A stretch of 12,651 nucleotides of DNA from Ettlia oleoabundans (taxonomy: Eukaryota > Chlorophyta > Chlorophyceae > Chlamydomonadales), in assembly GCA_019693395.1 (NCBI GenBank), contig JAAMXP010000338.1, positions 1-12,651 on the forward strand, written 5' to 3'. Shown piece by piece: positions 8,460 to 12,651 of this stretch. Made by a program: the position numbers and the translations under genes. The notes under the pieces are model-generated. The model was given only the letters and a program-made list of their open reading frames with translations. It searched no databases and was not told where the DNA came from. How positions within the stretch are numbered: position 1 is the stretch's first letter; each line of letters opens with the position of its first letter.

Positions 8460-8958
8460 TTGTCGTCAGGCGAAAAGGTGCAGCAGGCGGCAGAAAGCAG
8501 AAACCCTTTTTGCAAACCCACGACGAAAACAACAGCAGACAACGCCAGAAATGCAAGTACTTCTCGTCCCTATCTCTGGATATGCGCCCAAATTGGGTGG
8601 AAAGGACTCGTTGTGACAAATCGATGCTGAGCCAGGGATGCCTGCCAGGGCCTGCCAGTCCGGGAGCTAGGAAGGCGTAACGGACCCTGCCAGTTGGACT
8701 CATCCGGCAAGGGGGATCGGTGCGTCCGGCAGGCCTCTGGCAGCATTTATCCAGGTCCACGCGACCCTTCTGAGGCCAAAAGAAGCTCTCTCTCGCCCTT
8801 CTGGTAGTGTTTCCGGCCCTGTAGTACCAGAACGAAAGTCCCAAAAGGCGCCGGGCACTCTCGCTGCGCCCCTGTCCCTAGAGCCCCCAGAGTCGTGCCA
8901 ACAGTTCCCAAGGCGGTTTCCATTTGTTACATCGATGGGAACATCTTACTCATAGCTT
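8460..8958. promoter_or_regulatory. Divergent intergenic region, presumed shared promoter region
   Basis: The ftsY start (minus strand, 8459) and the ATG of the next plus-strand gene (8959) face away from each other across 499 bases. Both promoters and 5' leaders should therefore be here. TCCGGCA occurs twice (near 8704 and 8727), and TGCC/GGCA-rich short repeats cluster at 8635-8740. I see no TATA box. A 145-codon minus-strand frame running through it (8844-8407) has no domain and overlaps the ftsY first exon in another frame, so it is not called. Confidence 0.5.
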
Positions 8959-9621
8959 ATGGAGGTGAGGCTCAGCCAGCTGCTCGGCCGTGCTGTTACC
9001 ACAACGTCTGCTCTTGGGATGTGCTTGCTGAAAGCACAGGCGCCCATTATTCGCTCCCAAGGTCATATTCAAGTGTTTGTAGGAAGCGGCGCCGCCGCAA
9101 GCGCCAGCAGCTGAGCCCCCTCCGCCAGCGGCTGAGCCCCTGCTGCCAGGGGGAGGCTGCGCAGAGCCTGTTCAGCAACCTGAGTCGCAGCAGGAGCCGC
9201 CAGCCCAGCATCAGCCCTCGCATGCTCAGCACCATGAGCCGGTCCAGCAGCAACAGCGGCAGGAGGCACCCTCTGGCTCCCAGTCTTGCAGTGTCAACCG
9301 CAACGGCCTCCGGGGTTTCGGCACTCCAAGTCGATATGCTGCTGCAGGGCTGCCCGCACTGGCAAACCTGCAGAAAAGCTCCAGCCCTGCACAGTAGCCT
9401 GGTCTAAGAAGGCAACGGACAGGGTGGAAGCTTTAACGCAGAAGGTGGAAGCGCTGCAGTCACTTCAGTCGCTGTCAGCTGCCCGCTTGCACGATTTGGC
9501 GTTGCTGAAGGAAGCACGATCGCGCTTGACACCAGAGGAGGCAGCAGGCAGTGTGGGCATCAAACTTCGTGAGGCGCTACGAGGGGTTGAGGAATCTAGC
9601 TATTTACGGCCAGAAGCTTAG
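8959..9621 (+). CDS. Unidentified protein: Pro/Ala/Glu/Gln-rich N-terminus plus coiled coil; exon structure partly resolved
   Basis: Proposed start ATGGAG at 8959-8964 is followed at once by GTGAGG; a 118-base intron ends TGTTTGTAG at 9082, and the joined frame reads MEEAAPPQAPAAEPPPP. Exon 2 continues as low-complexity P/A/E/Q/H-rich sequence to about 9314-9394. The coiled-coil part, in another frame, starts by 9409 with KKATDRVEALTQKVEAL, continues with heptad-like leucines and ends LRPEA at a TAG (9619-9621). Linking the two frames needs either a 59-base intron at 9315-9373 (G|GTTTCG to CTGCAG|AA, phase 1, giving 161 aa) or a single-base frameshift around 9395-9408. The intron keeps phase and matches the very short introns of the neighbouring gene, but its donor is weak. 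The gene may continue into exons at 9770-9878 and 10038-10148. I do not recognise the family; the coiled coil suggests a scaffold or complex subunit. Confidence 0.55.
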
Positions 9622-9769
9622 GCTCATTCTTGAGTAGCTCAGGTGGTTGCTTGCAGGGAGAAACCCAACCTGCCCTCTATTGGTGTTTGCCTGTTTTCCT
9701 GCCAATTTATCCCTTTTCACCTTGTGTCTCTCTATCCCACATTCTTGCTCTTTATGTGCCCACTTGCAG

Positions 9770-10148
9770 ATGCAGCAGGCTGCCTCTGCCACACAATGAC
9801 GTATCGGAGTGCCGTGTAGAGCCAGGGGAGCAGTATTGCAGAGCTACTCAGCGCATGATTGACCAGGGCAAGGCAAGGGTATGCGGCAGCAGGCGGCTTC
9901 AAGCTCTCTGTTGCTAGATAGATCACAATTGGTGCATTATATCTTGCGTTTGACAAGACTTGGTTGTGCTGTCAACCTTCAAACATGGTTGTAAGCAAAT
10001 GTATGGCTGACGGTGCCCTGCTGTCATGTGAGTGCAGGTGCTTCAGAATGGAGAGCTGCAGCTAGATGGGTGGCTACCGGTGCTGCCATCGCCTGCGGCA
10101 AACGCTGGACAGTTACTCCAGTCATCTGCCCCTTGTCTCGTTCTCTAG
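9770..10148 (+). CDS. Candidate 3' exons (9770-9878, 10038-10148) of the upstream gene or of a separate small gene
   Basis: A long pyrimidine-rich tract (about 9695-9766) ends in TTGCAG at 9769. The next frame runs through TQRMIDQGKAR to AGG|GTATGC at 9878. Resuming after GTGCAG at 10038 in the same phase, it reads VLQNGELQLDGWLPVLPSP and stops at TAG 10146-10148. The clean GT-AG pair and protein-like composition favour real exons. The first exon needs two bases from a preceding exon, and no good phase-2 donor exists in the coiled-coil exon upstream. It may be joined through an unrecognised exon, be an alternative 3' end, or be chance. No family is recognised. Confidence 0.4.
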
Positions 10149-10451
10149 CGTCAGCAGCTTTCCTGCAAAGACCATAGCAGCAATCCTTGCGTACTTCAAG
10201 GACTCAGATTGTGTGTTCCTTGCTCCATTAAACGACATGCTTCGCAGTAACCAGGGCCTCACCAGCTCACCTACGCAGAAGGTGCTGTGTCAAAACACCG
10301 CGTGGGCAGCCTGCATAGTGCAATGCATGCCCTCTATTGGTGAACAGTCTGGCTTTTTTCTCAATCCCTGCTAATGCACTGGTGGTTTGCATGAACAAGC
10401 TCTAAATGGTCATGTAACCTCTTTTCACTGCAAGGTGTCAATGTCTTTGCA
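10149..10451. other. Convergent 3' region between two coiled-coil genes
   Basis: The stop at 10146-10148 (+) and the stop at 10452-10454 (-) face each other across 303 bases. TGTAA, the usual green-algal polyadenylation pentamer, lies on the plus strand at 10413-10417, a plausible signal for the plus-strand transcript. On the minus strand TGTAA overlaps the stop codon of the opposing gene (10452-10456), which is too early to be its obvious signal. The open frame 10066-10374 looks like 3' untranslated sequence. Confidence 0.5.
10413..10417 (+). terminator. Possible TGTAA polyadenylation signal
   Basis: TGTAA is the common poly(A) signal of chlorophyte nuclear genes. This copy lies about 265 bases after the candidate plus-strand stop at 10146-10148. 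A pentamer can occur by chance, so this rests on position only. Confidence 0.35.
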
Positions 10452-12305
10452 TTACACGGGATCCTCATCATCACTGCCAGACTCATCTGCTGGGGCAGCA
10501 AGCATAGCTGCGGCATCCCAGTCGCCATTGTCAAAAGCAGTTTGGGCAGCAGCTAGCTGAGCACTGGCTTGCTTCAAACGCTCAGCTAGCAACAAATTGA
10601 GGCCCACACAATAGTTGGCTTCTTGGCCACGCTCTGCTGCCGAGCCTGGCTGGCGGCTGCCAAAGCTGTTGCATCGTGGCACTAACTCGTTGACAGACAG
10701 CAGTGCAGCCAACCGCTCAAGGGTTCTGAGCAATGGCTGCTGAGAGGGCTGCTTCCTGCTAGGTAAGATGAGCAACACGTCGTGCCCGCTCTGCTTCAAG
10801 CACCTGAAGTTCCTCCTGTGCCCGGTCCAGCTCGGCAGTATGTGTGCGCAATTGCGTTACGAGCTGCTCCCTTGTAGGAGCGGCCACTGCTGCCACCACT
10901 ACTGCTCCTTTATGTGTTTCCCAGGGATAAACCCCACGGCAAACATCATCTGCATTGCACGCAGGAAACAAGTAATGATTTTAAGCAACAAAAACATGCT
11001 TATCAGCACCAGCTCTCCTCTATTGCCAATTATATGCTGCCACACATATACCAGGCACCGACCTGTGTTTCCAGCCATTATCACTGGCCACGGTAGGCGC
11101 CGCACGCTGCACGTCTACTGGCAATCGCTCAAAGCCCACGTAGCCCCCAGCTCGCCAGCGCATCAGGCTGCGCAACTCAGGCTCCATTTTCTGCTTCAGC
11201 GCCTGCTTTGCTTTGCGCACCTTGCCGATCTCGCCGGAGCGGCTTGCCAGCTGTATAATGAGCTGCTCCATCAATTGCACCTGCAGGGTACAAAAAATAC
11301 GACTTGTAGGGGGGAACAGAAGGAGATGCCATTGCCAGCAAGGGGATGCACAAAGGCAGGTGTGAGCAAGTGCTCTGTTGGCTGGCATACAAGCATACAG
11401 TTACAGGAACATGTACGCAGTCAGTTTTGAGTAGATAGCAACAGGTCAACACAGGACACAGGAAGGAAAGCTGGGCAGATAAACACAAATTGAAAGGCGG
11501 AGGCAGTTACATCAGCAGGCGGCAACTACACAGGCACCAACCGTTCGCCTGTTGGGCCATGCCCATGATGAACGTTTGCAGCCGCTCGATTTCAAACAGT
11601 GCCCAAGCTGCAGCTGCCTCAGCCAGCCGTGTATCAGCACCCTCCTGCCCATCCGGCTGCCTGTGAAACTCTGGCCGCTCACCCCCAAACAGCTGGACCT
11701 CTAACCGCCGCAGCCGTGATTCAATGGCTGCTACAGCCGGGGAGCCCCGGGCCAGCCGCTCAAAGGCCCTGTCACGAAACAAGCAGGTGGGCGCAGGAAG
11801 GCGTGCCGCAAACTGGGTTGCACATGTACTCTTGATGAAGCCGTAGCTGGCCATAATCGGCCAATGGCGAGGGCCAGGCAGCAGCAGCGCTGGACTGGTC
11901 GATGCCGGCGGCATGCTGTGTCACCAGTTCCACTGCCTGCCATGATTGGGCTGGACTTAAGAGAAGTTCAATTAATGAGCTGTGTTGTGAGCAAAAATCA
12001 GGGAGCTCCCCCCACCACCACCACCACCACCCCACCCCCCACCCCCACCCATACCAACATGCACACCACACCCACATAGCAACACCCTTCCATGCACAAC
12101 TGGTGATCACCTTGGTGTCGTCGATGCCGTGGATGCCTTGCAGCTGACCCAGCACATCCATCACCTTTGCTCCGGCTGCCTCACGCAGGCGCACAGCTTT
12201 GGCGGTCATGGCGCATAGCAGAGCGATGATGCGGGTGGCTTGTCGCTGGTTGAATAGCTGGGTCGCCCGCTCAAGCCGCCCGCGGTGATTGCGATGTGTC
12301 ATGTG
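10452..12305 (-). CDS. Coiled-coil protein, 3' portion (at least six exons, 383 aa visible; N-terminus unresolved)
   Basis: Exons in coding order: 12305-12111, 11936-11830, 11768-11549, 11280-11085, 10949-10804 (or starting 10889) and 10739-10452; phases agree and the total is 1152 bases with TAA at 10454-10452. The protein is mostly charged helix: LERATQLFNQRQATR, then LADYGQLRLHQ joined to EAFERLARGSP, then IESRLRRLEVQL, AQQ joined to VQLMEQLIIQLASR, and TREQLVTQLRTHTAELDRA. It ends in an acidic tail, DESGSDDEDPV. The second and last introns are only 61 and 64 bases; the third has no in-phase GT donor and seems to begin GC (CAG|GCGAAC). A pyrimidine-rich run ending GTGCAG before 12305 shows an earlier exon exists. 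I do not recognise the family. Spacing of conserved-looking positions loosely recalls augmin subunit 3 (HAUS3/AUG3), a weak hunch from memory. Confidence 0.7.
12008..12050 (-). repeat. CCA/C-run low-complexity tract in an intron; minus-strand G-quadruplex potential
   Basis: The plus strand shows five or six CCA units followed by C-runs of 4, 6, 5 and 3. The transcribed RNA of the minus-strand gene would therefore carry four G-runs of at least three with one-base loops, followed by GGU repeats. The tract lies within the 174-base intron between the exons ending at 12111 and starting at 11936. Confidence 0.75.
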
Positions 12306-12651
12306 CTGCACGCATACAAGCGGGTAGGGGGTTGTTGGGTGAAGTTGTGTAGGGTGAGGTGCGTCAGTTGGTGAACTGTATGCTGAGACGCTGAGGTGCC
12401 AAGGGCAACTGAGCGCCATGCAAGGCATGGTGGACAGTGTTGCGTGAACATACACGCCTGCGTGGTCGCACCCAAAGGGGCAATGCTTGCCCAAAATGTT
12501 TCAGGGTTCGTTGTAGTGGCGGCCTGCACCTAAGCTTTCAAAGCGTATTTAGAGTATATTAAGCAGCTACGATGACACTCCTTGGGGAGTCTCTTCCGCG
12601 CTGGGTGCAATGCTGTCGCAAGCGAATCTGCGGGCAGGTTCGGCCCAGTGC
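12306..12651 (-). other. Intron and unresolved upstream exons of the coiled-coil gene
   Basis: On the minus strand a C/T-rich run (about 12360-12310) leads to the acceptor GTGCAG before the exon starting at 12305, so the bases just above it are intron. A possible upstream exon starts after GGTGCAG near 12526 and could end TTTGG|GTGCGA in phase 0, reading about 17 residues including LQRTLKHFGQALPLW. Other frames are also open, so I do not assign it. The gene start is probably beyond the right edge of the window. Confidence 0.4.

Noticed and set aside
8407..8844. 145-codon minus-strand open frame upstream of ftsY
   Set aside because: It overlaps the ftsY first exon in a different frame, has no domain, and the ftsY start is fixed by an in-frame stop just upstream.
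12008..12050. CCA/C-rich run as a CRISPR or telomeric array
   Set aside because: There are no spacers, the unit is a simple triplet with irregular C-runs, and it sits inside an intron; it does not match a plant-type telomere repeat.

Overview
This window looks like nuclear DNA of a photosynthetic eukaryote, most probably a green alga. The readable genes are split by GT-AG introns of about 60 to 350 bases, and the exons join into long proteins only after splicing. One gene encodes a chloroplast-targeted SRP receptor (cpFtsY) with a transit peptide. Another encodes a bacterial-type ribosomal protein L2 with a mitochondrial-type presequence. The exact lineage cannot be read from the sequence.

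Layout. Positions 1-4074 hold no gene I can support. They carry a foldback/MITE-like element (896-1290) with a 38-bp near-perfect palindrome, a distant partial copy of its interior (3671-3707), several short hairpins and a (GGGT)4 G-quadruplex motif. Positions 4075-5943 (+) are a four-exon gene for organellar, probably mitochondrial, ribosomal protein L2 (316 aa). Converging on it from the other side, 8459-6407 (-) is a five-exon gene for chloroplast FtsY (393 aa). Both models close cleanly: exon phases match at every junction and every conserved family motif is present. A 499-base divergent intergenic region separates ftsY from a plus-strand gene that starts at 8959. Its product is unidentified, with a Pro/Ala/Glu/Gln-rich N-terminus followed by a coiled coil. 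Its exon structure is only partly resolved, and further candidate exons lie at 9770-9878 and 10038-10148. From the right edge to 10452 (-) lies the 3' part of a coiled-coil protein gene in at least six exons (383 aa visible). It includes two very short introns and one probable GC-AG intron.

How the genes relate. L2 acts in the large subunit of the organellar ribosome, next to the peptidyl-transferase centre. cpFtsY docks cpSRP cargo, mainly light-harvesting proteins, at the thylakoid. They are neighbours in a tail-to-tail arrangement, but nothing shows co-regulation. I found no prokaryotic operon, CRISPR array, rRNA or tRNA gene. The most rewarding items for follow-up are the foldback element, the presequence exon of L2, the micro-introns and GC-AG intron, and the identity of the two coiled-coil genes.
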